Positions 1-11,308 of a DNA stretch of 64,000 nt are shown here, one piece after another. Where the stretch lies: the NCBI GenBank assembly GCA_030789695.1, contig CM061130.1:10841860-10905859 (forward strand), read 5' to 3'. A program made the translations under genes and the position numbers. The notes beneath the pieces were generated by a model. The model saw only the letters and a list, made by a program, of their open reading frames with translations. It had not been told where the DNA came from and made no database searches. The stretch comes from Scilla litardierei (Eukaryota; Streptophyta; Magnoliopsida; Asparagales; Asparagaceae). How positions within the stretch are numbered: the stretch's first letter is position 1; every line of letters starts with the position of its first letter.

Positions 1-1315
1 ACTCCCTCCTTTAGTAGTTGACTCCCAGAGTAGATTTTCATTGAAACTCAACTATAAAAATGAGTAATCAATTCCTGGGTGTTTGGAGATTGACTACAAG
101 AGCTTGAATCGATTGCAACGCTCTCTAGAGATTTTAAAACGAGTTTAAAAATTTGTTTTCGAAAAACATTTTGTGTGTGTGCAAATTTTCTTGGCTTTAA
201 CATATTCCTAAAAAGAAATAACTCACACACTAGACTTAATAAAGACTTTGAAGTCGAAGAGATCTTGATGTAGATGCACGCTTTACTTTGAATTTAAGCT
301 CCTCTTTACTTAAGCTTGAGCACGTTCTATAAGCTTCATCTTTGAGCTTCATTTGTGCTTGACGTGGAATGCAAGCTACTAAATTGATCTTCATCTTCTA
401 AGTGTGGTTGAGCTTCTTCTTTTCGGAGTATGCGTAGAGCTTTCATCAATTGATTGCACAACCTACATACTTAGATAATATAATTAGTATATTAACAACA
501 TTTGGTGTGCTCATCATCAAAACCACTTAGAGGTGTGACTAGATTTCCCATCAATCTCCCTATTTTGATGATGACACCCAAATGAAAAACAAATGAATAA
601 ACGCATGATGAGTAATATTACTTACTCCCCCTGCTTAGATGAGGTATCATACTCCCCCTGCAATAAACCTGGTTAACAATAGCAATATATTATTCATGTT
701 TGTTTTTGCCTTTCCATTTTTCTCCCCCTTGTCATCAATCAAAATATTATGATGACATCCATTACAATTTCACAAAGTGTTGAATACATAATCGACTTAA
801 GAATATTTCAATAACCAAGTATATTCAACAATAAGAGTATAATCAAACAAATTGTTTATACCAAGTATTGGAGGAAAAGATAACCAACCAAAAATATCTG
901 CAAAATAGAGTTAGTTAATCAAGATATATACCATGCTATCTCATTTATACTTAAGCAAAGTATAGGGATATCAAAATTAAAGCATGGCATACCAACTAAG
1001 GTAATATTATAGCACTGCATCAACTACCAAGAGTTGATACCAAATAGTTTATAAACCATCACACAACCGCAAACATAGAGTATGAAAAATACTACAGACC
1101 GAAGTTGTTTTAACAACATTGTTTTAAATCATGTAAACAAGATAAGCATTGTTTTACTCAAGCAACCAAAGTTTAGGATGCATCACCATTCTTCTTTTCT
1201 TTCTTCAACTCCTTGATCTCATCAAGGATTGCACCAAGAGTCTTCTCCGTCATTTGATTGCTACTCACCACAAAGTCTTTCAAGCTATTCACCTTCTTGT
1301 TAAGATCTTCAAACC
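1..1315 (-). mobile_element. Sirevirus-like 3' end remnant, left part
   Basis: Read on the minus strand this looks like the 3' end of a Sirevirus-type copia element. The tail of a charged reading frame (stop at 1173-1175) is followed by several purine tracts, visible on the plus strand as ctccccct at about 624-634, 651-661 and 718-730. A final tract near 553-562 follows a gtcatcatc motif, and the probable 3' LTR covers about 1-554. Repeated GGGGGAG tracts before the 3' LTR are typical of Sireviruses and also occur at 13586-13918. The sequence is cut at 1315 by the solo LTR and resumes at 50091. The LTR boundary is inferred from the PPT-like tract only, because the partner LTR is outside the window. 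Confidence 0.6.
1173..1315 (-). pseudogene. C-terminal end of a retrotransposon accessory or gag-like ORF
   Basis: On the minus strand about 47 codons are open and end in TAA at 1173-1175. The residues are mostly Lys, Glu, Leu and Asn, ending in a Lys/Glu-rich stretch before Gly-Asp-Ala-Ser, consistent with a coiled coil. Across the solo LTR insertion the frame would continue at 50091-50164, where an in-frame TAA appears, so the ORF is already broken. Its position, just upstream of purine tracts and a probable 3' LTR, matches the extra post-pol ORF of Sireviruses. I cannot assign a family from this fragment. Confidence 0.4.
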
Positions 1316-1320
1316 CTCTT
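1316..1320. repeat. TSD ctctt (left), outer solo LTR
   Basis: The five bases ctctt immediately precede the TGTAACGACC terminus at 1321 and recur at 50086-50090 right after the TTACA terminus. They define the outermost resolved insertion and show that 1321-50085 is one insertion with everything else nested inside. Confidence 0.9.
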
Positions 1321-3209
1321 TGTAACGACCCGCTCTTGGGGGGGCATTACTTATTTGATTTATTCGCAGGTCTGCAGATTATCAGTGAAACCAATATAGC
1401 CACGATGCAGAGACGTATAATAATACTCAAACCAGCATACATTATTACAGTCCAAATTTAAAGTACAACACCAACATCACTCTCTCAACAAATACATGAA
1501 AAGTAAAGCGGAATTGAAATACATGGAAAGTACATCACACATACACCCCAAATATAAAAGTCGACTGTCTCAGGATCGGGCTACGGCTCTACGAACGCAG
1601 GAGCGCCTAAGTCAACTTGTGCGGCGTCTACGGTGCCATGGAGATGGAACAATAGGTAAGTCACAACAATTCTAGCAATAGAAAAGAAGCAGTGCACAAG
1701 TATGGAACATGCTATAGTAAACAAAAGATGATCATGCAATTGCAAATAGTAAAATAAGAGCAGACATGTGTGTAAGAGCGATAAGTAGAGTACTGGAGGC
1801 TGCTCAGGTGTGATAAGTAAAGTACATGTAATACGTAAAATAAGGTGACTGTGCAAGTGCAAAAGTATCATACAAGAGTAACAACTATGGCATGGCATAT
1901 GTTAGTAACAATATTTTAACCAGCATGCAATGTGATGACAATAGTAGGACATCCAGGCAGATGTAGTAACAATAAAAAGGACAAGTAGGCAATAGTTAAA
2001 CTAGAAACTATGTGAATTATATAGGAAAGTACAGTGTGCAACCATTGAGCCCATCTCTTATCACGGGGGCGCTCACCCGGGCGGATCTCAAATCACTTTA
2101 GGCGGTACATTTCATTTAGATGGTTGGTACGGTACGGTGCAATGTGTAGATGGCTCGCGGTCACTCCCACACTTTCTCTAATATAAGTTACCCCAAAAAC
2201 CCAGTGCGGTGCCAACTACTTTCAAACATTTCATTTCAATAGGATATTCCTGCAGTATGATGTCGACAAGGTATATCATTCAATCATTATGTTGCAATAC
2301 GGTATGTCAATCCATTGTTCCAAAGGTAAAGGTATTCAAATGCATTAACAACACTTTAAAGAGATTCGCTTGTTGAAAAGTCAAGGTAGAAGCCTCAACA
2401 GAGAATGTCAGTCCTGAGCAATGTTTTGAAGTCCAACAACTATGATACCGGTCCATTCTTCGAGCATGCGGTATTTCCATTTAGTACACTATCTAAATTT
2501 CTAAAGTTAGAATTCATTGTGACTTACACTATCGAGATCGTCGTAGTGAGAGGAGGTTGGAGCTAGAGCTTCTAAGGAAGTTGGTGCACGAGGATTGGTA
2601 CCTGCAAACACAAGAAATAACCGGTTAAAGAGCACCCTATTTTCTATCTATTTAACTTGATCGTTTGGATTTTATAAACGGTTGAAACGACGTCGAAAAG
2701 CGTTATAAATTTTTATAAAGGCTAGATATGAGGAATATAATTTTACTTAAGGATGAAATATTTTTCAGAAGCTTTTGGTAATTTTTATAATTTTTAAAAG
2801 CTCGAAAATGGGTTTAAAACTAATTTTAATAAGTTAACGTAATTATTCAATAATTTACTATGGGTGAAATACATATCAGAATGGTTCAAGTAAGCTGACA
2901 AAACAACCGTCTCGAAGAGTACTACAACATATTTTTTTACCATACATCAGTTTATATGAAAATATTACGTTATGAATTTTTAAGTGAAAACAACGTATTT
3001 AAGATTTAGCCTTAAAAATTTATTGTGGGAAATCTACTCGTCTGATTGAGATGAAACTAGCACCATTGGGTCCAAAACATCATTTCTGATTTTCTGGGCT
3101 TGGTCTTGTAATTTTCTGAGGCCTGTGTAATTAGTTATGATTTTAAAACCTATTGCCCTTATATAATATTTCATAATATTCAGTATTATCTTAATACGTA
3201 TATGTATTT
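1321..3209 (-). mobile_element. Outer solo LTR (gypsy-type), left segment
   Basis: This begins TGTAACGACCCG and is colinear with 15797-16292 and 45587 onward. It breaks at 3209 and resumes at 48533, and the two parts total about 3442 bp, almost exactly the length of the second copy. Flanks carry TSD ctctt and no internal region of its own remains, so it is a solo LTR. Minus orientation is inferred from a TATA-like ctataaaacc at 49331-49340 and an aataaa near the minus-strand 3' end. The AT-rich U3, TATA box and GC-rich leader resemble the gypsy LTR at 16293. No protein is encoded here; the minus-strand open frame at 1581-1898 is chance. Confidence 0.85.
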
Positions 3210-3215
3210 TGTAAC
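3210..3215 (-). mobile_element. Inner solo LTR, first 6 bases
   Basis: TGTAAC at 3210-3215 is the terminus of a second solo LTR of the same family. It is preceded by TSD tattt (3205-3209), which recurs at 48528-48532. The Sirevirus inserted directly after these bases, using gtaac as its own TSD. Confidence 0.85.
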
Positions 3216-3644
3216 TGTTGGATATTGGTCTCCCCGGATTTGGTTTTGGATGATGAACAAACATAAATATATCGTGAACTAACACTTTGTGAGCGCAGTT
3301 ATGGAGATCGTCGCCAAATTCATTTGAATATCAATTACGACGTCTCAAGACTTCTCAAAGCACGTGATCGTATGCCTAAAGCTTCGTTGAAGCTTTTGGA
3401 CCATTTTAGAAGTCATGAAGATTCGATTGAAGCTTTTGAAGACGGTATCGTCAAGTTTTTATTTATAGTCTTTAAGCTTCTTTCGTAGAATGTTAAGCCT
3501 TGAGTAGGTCTTACGGTTTAAATCTTCATAACGCTCATATCTTAGCTCTAGGATCTTAGTTGAAGTCCATACAAACTTTCCCGAAGCATCGCGCTTCGAT
3601 TCACGACTTCTTGTGCATGTTAGTTGGTTCAAGAAGAAGAACTG

Positions 3645-4285
3645 ACCGACTAGATGGTGATCTAGTCGGTCGGCAAAGCTTCTTGGTCCGACTAGTTTCA
3701 GTCAGTCATTTCCAAGCTCGTTACTGTTTACAGTTAGTCGGTCTACATTGACTCACCGACCGACTAGTTTGTGAACTAGTCGGTCAGTGATGCTTCTGTG
3801 ACCGACTAGTTGAGCTTTCTCTGTTCATGCAATTTTGAGCCTGAGCTACTGTTTATCATTAGTCGGTCTGTGTTCATTGATCGACTGACTAGTTGATGAA
3901 CTAGTCGGTCAACTTTCCTTCTTGGACCGACTAGTTGAGTTTTACTGTACATGCCAATTTTCACCTAACTTACTGTTTATCGTTAGTCGGTCTATGCACA
4001 TTTGGCGACCGATTAGTTGATGAACTAGTCGGTCAACATTTGTTCTTGGACCAACTAAATCAATTTGTGCTCAGACTTCAGTTTTATCTGTTAGTCGGTC
4101 TCAGTTGAGTAACCGACTGACTAGTTGTGAAACTAGTCGGTTAGCTACTCTTCTTGGACCGACTAGTTCCTTTTGTCTGTGCTTCAACCTTTTGGCTGTT
4201 CTTCCATTAGTCGGTCTACGTTGATTGACCGACCGACTAGTTGATGAACTAGTCGGTCGGTGGTTGTTCTTTGACCGACTAGTTG
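3645..4285 (+). promoter_or_regulatory. ACCGAC palindrome array in Sirevirus U3
   Basis: About six units of roughly 110 bp. Each has a GACCGACTAG / CTAGTCGGTC inverted pair around a short AT-rich loop plus a third half site. By eye I count ten ACCGAC on the top strand and eleven on the bottom in about 640 bp. ACCGAC fits RCCGAC, the core of the dehydration/cold-responsive element bound by DREB/CBF proteins. The array ends about 60 bp before the TATA box, so it is placed as an enhancer. Function is inference. Confidence 0.75.
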
Positions 4286-4347
4286 GATTCAGAAAAGAGC
4301 CGTTGGAGCATTTAATGACTCGAATTTCTTTCTCTCTCTCCTCTATC

Positions 4348-4357
4348 CTATATATAC
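4348..4357 (+). promoter_or_regulatory. TATA box, Sirevirus 5' LTR
   Basis: ctatatatac follows a CT-rich stretch. The same box in the same context occurs at 15051-15060 (3' LTR) and 57885-57894 (copy 2). Confidence 0.75.
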
Positions 4358-5092
4358 TTGATGGGCTACATTCATTGCAGTCAAGGCTGATATTATTGCA
4401 AGTTTAGAGATCAAGAGAAATCATTCCAAGCTCATTCAAAGCTCTTTCATTCCATTCAATAATCTCTCCCCACTCTTACTTCCAAAGAGAGATTCATTGA
4501 GTGTGAAGCCTTCCAAGCCAAGTGCTTGATCCTAGATCACCAACATCCCCATAGCTCTCCATCGCTGATCTACATCTTGGAGCTAGGGTTTGGTGCCACT
4601 TCTTCTTCCTCAAAATCATCTTTGCCCTAATTCGTAAGCATTACTCAAGGCTAGGTATTTTGTCGGCAAGAAGTTTCTATTTCATTTACTTTCATTTTGT
4701 AAGTTTCACTCTCGGTTGTGAGAGTGTGGTTGTGATCCCGGGTTGTGGGAGTCACAAATTACTTTGTGTATGATTTGACTTGTGAAGGTTTTTCACAAGT
4801 ATTTCATAGTGGAAATCTTGAGTTAGGGTTGCTAACTCGAGTATCCGGAGGGGATCCGGGTAGTTGGGACGTAGGATCACCGGGAACAAGTCGGGGAGAC
4901 TTGGGTGGATCCGAACCCAGTAATATCGTTGTTTGCGATTGTTTCTTTGTTGTCTAACATTTACATTTCCGCATTTTCCGCATTGTTTGGTAGAGTTTGG
5001 AAGTAATTAGGAATTAGCCTCTTAATTATTTTAAAGTACTATTCACCCCCCCTCTCTAGTACTTGTGCAGTAGCTTAGCAGGGCATTACATT

Positions 5093-5105
5093 TGGTATCA
5101 GAGCC
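5093..5105 (+). other. Primer-binding site, tRNA-iMet type
   Basis: TGGTATCAGAGCC begins two bases after the LTR end at 5090. It is the standard plant copia primer site complementary to the 3' end of initiator tRNA-Met. The same sequence is at 58630-58642 in copy 2. Confidence 0.9.
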
Positions 5106-5117
5106 AAGTCTATAGCT

Positions 5118-7358
5118 ATGTCTGCCAACGACAACAAAGCCGTTCGTCCACCTTCTGACTACAACACCTTCAGGAACCGTGAAGGAGCGTCTTCGGTGAT
5201 GGAAGGACATTCCTCGACGAGGCCTCCATTCTTCAACGGTACCAACTACGGGTACTGGAAATGCCGGATGGAAACTTTCCTCCGGAGTGCATCTCTGTAG
5301 AGGGCCACGATGAAGGAATACGTCGAGCCTACCGAAGAAGACTTTGAGAAGTGGACTCCCGCGGAGGTCTCCGCGGAGGTGAGCAATGCCAAGGCAATGA
5401 ACGTCTTGCAATGCGCCTTGGAACCCGAGGATTTCAATAAGATATGCACATGTAAGAGTGCATATCAAATATGGAATTCCCTCCTCATATTATATGAAGG
5501 GACTGGTAGGGTAAGAGACTCTAAACTCGTGGTAGTTAATAGAGATTACGAGTTGTTTCATATGCTACAGGGTGAGAAGATGAAGGAGTACTACGCTCGC
5601 TTCGTCGACATCACAAACGAGTTGGAGGCTCTCGGCAAAACCTACACCCAAAAGGAGAAAGTCTCGAAGATCATCGATGGACTTCCTTCTAGTTGGGAGA
5701 AACGGACCTTTGCCATCGAGGAAGGTAATGACATGAAAACCTATACCGTTGTTCAACTAATGGGTACTTTAATGTCATACGAGGTTCGCAAGGATAGCAA
5801 GCTTAAGTTGCAGGACAAGATGAAGTCCTACCTAAAGCAAGACGAGCCAAAGAAGAAGGCTATTGCTTTCAAGGCCGCTCCATCCACATCCACAACAACC
5901 GATGATGAAGACTCGGAAGACGAGTTGGACTTGGAGTCCATGGCACTCATGGCCAAGAAGTTCAACCGGTTCTTCCGGAAAGGTAACTTCAAAAAAAAAT
6001 CAAAGTTCAATTCTTCTTACGCCTCCTCTCCTTTGTGTTTTAAATGCAACAAGCCAGGACACATGAAAGCGGAGTGTCCTCTAAACAAGCAAAAGGAGAA
6101 GTGGAAGGCGCCGAAATTTGACAAGTCTAAGAACTACAAAAAGAGGTACAAAAAGGGACTTGTCGGAGCAACATTCACCGACTCCGAGGATTCCTCAAGT
6201 GGAGAGTCGGACGACGAGAAAGTCGAGCAAGCGCACATGTGCTTCATGGCAAGAGAGGAGCATGATCAAGGATCTTCCTCTTCCGATGATAGCGACAACG
6301 AAGGCGATGAGGTAACTATGGATGACCTTAGGAATGCTAATTCTCAATTGTGGTCATAGTACACCAAATTATTAAATAGGTATACTAAAGTAAAAGATGA
6401 CTTAGCTAGCATTCAAACCTCGCCTAAAACTATCATCACCAACAACGACACCGTTGTTGAAGGGTTGAAGAATGAGATTGTTAATCTCAAGACTCAACTT
6501 GAACATGTTAGCATTGAAGATCCGGAGGAACACAAGATAGCGGATTTGACTTCTCAAAACTCGACTTTGAGTATTGAGAATGAGAATCTTAAATCTCGTG
6601 TTTATGTGCTCACATCGCAAGTATGCACTTTGGATGCTTCTATGCGTTCTCTCACCGAGAAATATGAGAACACATTAGGCCGAATCAATGAATTCAATAA
6701 GGGTAAGGGCCATTTGGATAATATCCTAAATGACTTACTTCCGACCAAACACCACATTGGCTTGGGGTATAAGTTGAGAAATTCATCCAAGTCGGCCACT
6801 ACTTTTGTTAGGCCAACTTCCGGTGCTTCGACGAGTGGTAGCAAACACTCTATTGGTAGTTCATCTACCAATGGTTCTTCCACCTCGTCCACACACTCTT
6901 TTGGAAAGAAACCCATTTATGGTGGACCTCCAAAGAAGGGTCATGCCTACATGTACACCAATACCATGCCACGTAGGAACACACGTCCTACTCCACCGGC
7001 TCACACATATGATGATTTCTATGCTACACGTTCACGGCCACGTGCACATCATGTGAGACACCCTCACGCACGTGTTCCCCCACATGCATATGTTCACCCA
7101 CATCATCGTATGAATAATTATCCACATGCACCATTCCATCATGTTCCTTATGCCTATCCACAACATGCATCACGTAGAAATCAACGTCGCATGCATGCAC
7201 CCAATAGGATGAGGGCCCCCAAAATATTCACAATTTGGAGCCCAAAGGACACAAGCATGGATGAAAAACAAGTTTACATGAATGCTTATTTTTCGGATGT
7301 TGTGCATAGTAGAAATTATGTGGGGAAGTCTAAGTCCAATTGGACTTGGCTTCCAAAG
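5118..7358 (+). pseudogene. gag: Sirevirus gag, interrupted by two stops
   Basis: Starts at ATG 5118, just after the PBS. It encodes an UBN2-like capsid region (about residues 30-200), a Lys-rich linker, a CCHC zinc knuckle beginning CFKCNKPGHMKAEC at about 6039, acidic Ser-rich stretches, then a long Leu/Asn/Glu coiled-coil-like region and a His/Pro-rich tail ending near 7358. A gag of about 750 codons with a coiled coil after the knuckle is long for copia but usual for Sireviruses. In-frame TAGs at 5298-5300 and 6357-6359 are lesions: copy 2 has TGG and a sense codon there. The apparent stop right after 7358 is shared with copy 2 and lies in a probable intron or frameshift zone. Confidence 0.85.
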
Positions 7359-7417
7359 GTCTAATCTTTTCGACCCAATGACCTTGGGTACCATGATATG
7401 AAATTTTATATCTTTAG
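7359..7417 (+). other. Candidate 59-nt intron at the gag-pol junction
   Basis: Starts GTCTAATC and ends ATATCTTTAG. The reading frame switches across it: gag is open up to AAG at 7356-7358 and pol is open from GTA at 7418. Removing exactly 59 nt joins them in frame. Copy 2 has a GT-AG segment of the same 59 nt at 60942-61000 with internal indels. The length is short for a plant intron and the 5' site is not strong, so a programmed frameshift or reinitiation remains possible. Confidence 0.45.
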
Positions 7418-10400
7418 GTACTCAAGGAAAAGAAAAAGAAAAGGAGCAACAAATTTAAATTTATCTCCAAGGGGAATTGGATACTCGATAGCGGGTGTTC
7501 AAAACACATGACGGGTGACGCTCAATTGCTCTCCGGAGTGGTGCCCATTGCAAATGGGAATCACGTCGTCTTTAGAGGCAACGAGAGCGGAACCATCATA
7601 GGTGTTGGTAAAGTGGGTAATCCTTCTAAACCCCTTATATGTGATGTTTACCTTGTTAAAGGATTAAACCACAATCTTATTTCAATAAGTCAACTTTGTG
7701 ACAAAGGTTACAAAGTTAACTTTGCGAAAGGAATGTGCCATATTTTAAGAAAAGATAATAATGAATTATTGTTTTCCGGCACACGCCATAAGGATATATA
7801 TATCCTAGATCTTCCAAGATCACATGAACAATGTCTTATTGCCAACACAAGTGAACAACACTTATGGCATCGACGTTTTGGTCATGTGAACTTTGGAACA
7901 CTTTTTAAGCTTTCCAAGTTAAATTCTATTAGAGGCTTCCCTAAGGTTGTCTTTCAAAAGAAAAGCTTTTGTGACTCGTGTCAACGAGGCAAGCTTCCAA
8001 AATCTTCATTTAAACCTAAGAAAAGTATTTCCTCTAAGCGGCCACTAGAGCTATTACATCTAGATTTATTTGGGCCAATTAGAGTTGCTTCATTAGGTAA
8101 TGCTAGATATGGACTTGTCATCGTTGATGACTTTTCTAGGTTTACTTGGGTATTTTCATTATGTAATAAAAATGAAGCTTTTGAAAACTTCACAATTTTT
8201 GTTAAGAAAGTACAAAATCTCATTGGAACCACCATTGTCACTATTCGTAGTGATCATGGAGGGGAATTTGAGAATGAGTCTTTTGAGACATTTTGTGATG
8301 AAGTTGGTATTACACACACCTTCTCTTTCCCTCGTGCACCTCTTTAAAATGGTGTAGTTGAGAGAAAGAATAGGACGCTAGTGGAGTGTGCTCGCACTAT
8401 GCTTGATGATAGCCAACTTGGCCAACAATTTTGGGCGGAAGCGGTACACACCGCTTGCTATGTGTTTAATAGAATACTTTTGAGGCCCGGCACTAAACAA
8501 ACTTGTTATGAATTATTGTTTGGTAGGTTGCCTCAAGTTAAACATTTTCGTGTTTTTGGTTCAAAATGTTTTATTAAGAACACGTATGGTAGCTTGGACA
8601 AATTCGATCCAAGATCTGATGAGGGGATTTTTGTTGGATATTCGTCGCGTAGCAAAGCCTACCGGATATACAACAAACGAACCTCAACGATCGAGGAATC
8701 TCTTCATGTTTCATTTAATGAAGGATTTGTTCCAACTAGAATTACTAATGATGATGGCTCGATGGATGTCTTATGTGATTCAATTGGTAATTCTAACGCT
8801 AATGATTCTATTGATTCTATTGAGACTAACCCATCTAATGAAGTTGTTGAGAATGTTTCTAGTGATCAAGGTATTCCCAAACGGCTTCATACCGTTCGTG
8901 ACCATCCTCATGAGCAAGTCATTGGCAATATCCATGATAGTGTCAAGACGAGATCGCAAGTGAACTACTTCGCTCATTGTGCCTTTGCCTCCTCGATTGA
9001 GCCAAAGAATGTTAATGAAGCGTGCGAAGATGGTGCTTGGATCTTAGCCATGGAGGAGGAACTCATTCAATTCGAGAGGAATGAGGTTTGGGAGCTTGTT
9101 CCATTGCCATCGAAGAATCACACCGTCATAGGAACAAAGTGGATCTTCAAGAACAAAACCGACGAAAACCATGTCGTCGTCCGAAACAAAGCTCGATTAG
9201 TTGCTCAAGGCTACCGTCAAGAGGAAGGTATTGATTTCGAAGAATCCTTCGCTCCTGTAGCTAGCTTAGAATCAATTAGATTATTATTGTCTTTTGCATG
9301 CCATAAAAATTTCAAACTATTTCAAATGGATGTAAAAAGTGCATTTTTAAATGGAGATGTCGTTGAGGAAGTTTATGTTTCTCAACCTCCGGGCTTTATT
9401 AATGAAAAATTTCCAAATCATGTTTTTAAACTAAAGAAAGCGTTTTACGGTTTGAGACAAGCTCCTTGAGCTTGGTATGATCGCCTAAAGAATTTTGTTT
9501 TGGATTTGAATTTTAAAATGGGAGAAGCCGATTCTACACTTTTTGTTAAGCATTCGAATAATGATATAATTTTAGTTCAAATATATGTTGATGATATCAT
9601 TTTCGGTGCTACTAACTTTGCTCTTTGCGAAGAGTTTTCTAATGTGATGAAGGAACAATTTGAGATGAGCCACATGGGTGAGCTCAAATATTTCTTAGGT
9701 CTCCAAATTTGCCAAATGGACGATGCAATCTTCATCCACCAAACGAAGTATACGGTGGAGTTGCTAAAACGATTTGGAATGGAGAATGCCTCCGGAAAGA
9801 AGACTCCAATGAGCACGACTACGCATCTTGATAAGGATACGGGCGGTAAGGATGTAGACATTCGTCTATATCGAGGTATGATAGGTAGTTTACTTTTATC
9901 TTACCGCAAATAGGCCCGATATTATGTTTGCCGTATGCGTATGTGCTCGTTATCAGTCTCAACCTAAGGAGTCTCACTTAGTAGCGGTAAAACGTATTGT
10001 CCGTTATTTAAGTTATACACTTGATTTTGGATTACTTTATCCAAAATCTAGCACATATGAGTTAATCTCATATAATGATGCCGATTATGCGGGATGCAAA
10101 TCCGACAGGAAAAGTACTAGTGGCACTTGCCATTTTATAGGAAATTCTCTTGTCTCTTGGTTTTACAAGAAGCAAAATTCCGTATCACTTTCAACCACCA
10201 AGGCGGAATACATTACCGCCGGTGCCGAGTGTGCTCAAGTTCTTTGGATGAGACACACACTTAAAGACTTTGGTATAAACTGTGATACTTGCCCTATCAT
10301 GGTTGACAACCAAAGTGCAATATGTCTTTCCAAGAACCCGGTACACCATTCCTGTTCGAAACACATAGATGTCCGACACCATATCTTAGATGATCATGTT

Positions 10401-10535
10401 GCTAAAAAGGACATCATATTAGTGTACGTTGAAACCCAGAAGCAAATCGCCGATATTTTCACGAAACCCCTAAAGGAGGACTCCTTTGTGCGGTTACGTC
10501 GAGAATTGGGGATTATGGGTGAATCCGAGATTTAG
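7418..10535 (+). pseudogene. pol: Sirevirus pol (PR-IN-RT-RH), broken
   Basis: Protease shows WILDSGCSKHMTG at about 7476. Integrase has the HHCC zinc finger (HLWHRRFGH, then CDSCQRGK), the first catalytic Asp in LLHLDLFGP, the second in RSDHGGEF, and the Glu in [11 protein letters not shown] has [10 protein letters not shown] and the YVDD catalytic box near 9588-9599. RNase H has NDADYAGCKSD, ending in LRRELGIMGE and the stop at 10533-10535. Lesions: TAA at 8345-8347, TGA at 9467-9469, and an extra T near 9894 that shifts the frame before RNase H. The first two fit C-to-T changes of CAA and CGA. Domain order is copia. Catalytic residues are otherwise present, so decay looks recent. Confidence 0.88.
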
Positions 10536-10789
10536 GATTCATATGTTTTTCAATAATCTTGCATGCTATTCAATTCTTTATATTTGCTCATGCTAGATTA
10601 ATTGAAATTTTCTGGATTTTAGTTGAATTTTCGGAATTTTTACTCGATTTGTGCGTAATCGTCAAAATTTCAGATTTTCGATATTTAATGGGGTAGTATA
10701 ATGATTAATAAGAGTGTTTTGATGTTTCATCGATGTGCGATTAGGAGAGAAATCAAAATTTCAAATTCTAAAATTTTTGGACTCTCTTA
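10536..10789 (+). other. Noncoding spacer after pol
   Basis: AT-rich, with no open frame or recognisable motif. It separates the pol stop from the internal palindrome array. Confidence 0.5.
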
Positions 10790-10985
10790 GTCGGTCCAAG
10801 TTCATTGGACGACCGACTAGATGAAGATCTAGTCGGTCAGTGGATGAGCTTAGATCGACTAATTCTTGTCAGTTAAATTGGGTTCAGCCACTGTTTGCAA
10901 CTAGTCGGTTTAAGCTCATTGACCGACCGACTAGATCGTAATCTAGTCGGTCAGTGCTTGAACTGTGACCGACTAGTTGTGACAG
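10790..10985 (+). promoter_or_regulatory. Internal copy of the ACCGAC palindrome array
   Basis: Two inverted pairs (GACCGACTAG ... CTAGTCGGTC) plus single half sites, in the same design as the LTR arrays but inside the element, between the pol stop and the extra ORF. The sequence between the half sites differs from the LTR units, so this is not a simple misassembled LTR fragment. It lies about 320 bp upstream of the ATG at 11309, a position suited to driving the extra ORF. Confidence 0.65.
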
Positions 10986-11308
10986 GGACTGAAGTGTCTT
11001 TTCGACTTCCGATCGATTAAAACCTCATTTCGACCGACTTCTTTTCCTTCAAGTCGATCAAATCCTCTCTCTCAGCTCAAAACCCCCGACCCTTCGAATT
11101 CCCACCGTCGTGTCCAATCGATTTTCGACCAAACCCGCCGTCGCCGTCCGTCGGTCTTCCACCCTAGGTGATCTCTCCTCCCTCTCCTAGCTCTAGGGTT
11201 CAGTTTCTAGGTCGATTTCACTACCTAGGGTTTGCTAGGGTTTCGATTTCTACGGTTTGATTTAGGGTTTCTTCGTTCCGATCTCTTGCGTCGTGTCGTG
11301 CCGCGCTT
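10986..11308 (+). promoter_or_regulatory. Leader-like region before the extra ORF
   Basis: CT-rich stretches are followed by repeated AGGGTTT motifs (for example 11173-11270), the reverse complement of the telo-box AAACCCTA found in many plant 5' leaders. A cctag/gtgatctctcc junction near 11165 could be a leader splice donor, but this is weak. No clear TATA box is visible. The region looks more like a plant 5' UTR than retrotransposon spacer. Confidence 0.45.

Larger units (their letters stand above)
3216..5090 (+). repeat. 5' LTR of Sirevirus copy 1
   Basis: Runs from TGTTGGATATTGG to GGGCATTACA (1875 bp) and matches 13919-15791 throughout. U3 holds the palindrome array at about 3645-4285 and a TATA box at 4348-4357. 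The downstream part is transcribed leader. Confidence 0.92.

Noticed and set aside
3645..4285. CRISPR-like array or satellite
   Set aside because: Regular spacing of palindromes, but it sits inside an LTR, is duplicated in the other LTR and has no cas context; plant DNA.
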